Of a stretch of 6,044 nucleotides of DNA, positions 5,902 through 6,044 are shown in pieces. The notes under the pieces are model-generated. The model did no database searches. It saw only the letters and a list, made by a program, of their open reading frames with translations, and was not told the origin of the DNA. The DNA is taken from positions 1-6,044 of the forward strand of contig JAJYJX010000138.1 of assembly GCA_021789095.1 (NCBI GenBank). Reading direction: 5' to 3'. Position 1 is the stretch's first letter. Each line of letters opens with the position of its first letter. This DNA is from a bacterium (GTDB lineage: Bacteria; JAMCPX01). Position numbers and translations under genes: made by a program.

Positions 5902-6044
5902 AGTCAAGTCATTCGACCTATTAGTATCGGTTAGCTCAATGCTTTACAGCACTTACACACCCAACCTATCAACCTTGTAATCTCCAAGGGGTCTTATCTT
6001 CAGCCTTTCGGCTGAAAGGGATACTTTATCTTGATGTGGGCTTC
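5901..6044 (-). rRNA. rrl: 23S ribosomal RNA, 3' end only (continues beyond the right edge)
   Basis: The minus strand of the last 144 bases matches the 3' end of bacterial 23S rRNA, including a TTTCAGCCGAAAGGCTGAAG hairpin, GATTACAAGGTTGATAGG, and GAGCTAACCGATACTAAT shortly before the end. The mature 3' end was placed at about 5901 (GACTTGACTG), which normally pairs with the 23S 5' end outside the window. The spacer to 5S is only about 29 nt and has no tRNA. Confidence 0.95.

Overview
The window reads like a chromosomal segment from a Desulfobacterota (deltaproteobacteria)-like or Nitrospirota-like bacterium. This is an inference from three things: a DUF3426 protein with an MJ0042-type zinc ribbon, a NP-x-T repeat protein beside it, and acyl-CoA dehydrogenase remnants with a TetR regulator, a combination common in such anaerobes. 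No marker here fixes the genus. There is no phage, transposase, CRISPR array or tRNA gene, and no gene-free stretch longer than 300 bases.

Right side (about 2339-6044, everything on the minus strand). The end of an rRNA operon enters from the right: the 3' end of 23S rRNA, a short spacer, a complete 5S rRNA and a strong intrinsic terminator. Directly after the terminator lies a good sigma70-type promoter driving a tightly packed four-gene operon: a zinc-ribbon/DUF3426 membrane protein, a helical-repeat protein of unknown function, a small DUF721 (DciA-like) protein and a GT4 glycosyltransferase. Gaps are 3 and 4 bp, and the last junction is a 4-bp overlap. Shine-Dalgarno sequences are weak, so translational coupling is likely.

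Middle (1960-2283, plus strand). An intact small multidrug resistance (SMR) transporter with a very strong ribosome binding site stands alone, convergent to the glycosyltransferase and divergent from the region to its left.

Left side (1-1870, minus strand). This stretch looks more GC-rich and is visibly degraded. An acyl-CoA dehydrogenase gene has kept its N-terminal third and its C-terminal end, but the catalytic middle is gone and the two parts are in different frames. Two bases after its stop codon, a well-placed ribosome binding site and ATG open what may be a second acyl-CoA dehydrogenase, which ends after 37 codons. It runs into an ORF for an unrecognised two-helix membrane protein. A TetR-type regulator then leaves the window at its left edge. 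A 20-bp near-perfect palindrome sits over the -10 region of the promoter in front of the first dehydrogenase and is a plausible operator for that regulator. The simplest reading is a former TetR-controlled acyl-CoA catabolism operon that has suffered deletions, while the regulator's DNA-binding half and its candidate operator remain.

I see no convincing new biological system. The most useful leads are the collapsed dehydrogenase operon with a surviving operator, the compact uncharacterised four-gene operon behind the rRNA operon, and a 10-nt repeat directly after both rRNA 3' ends.
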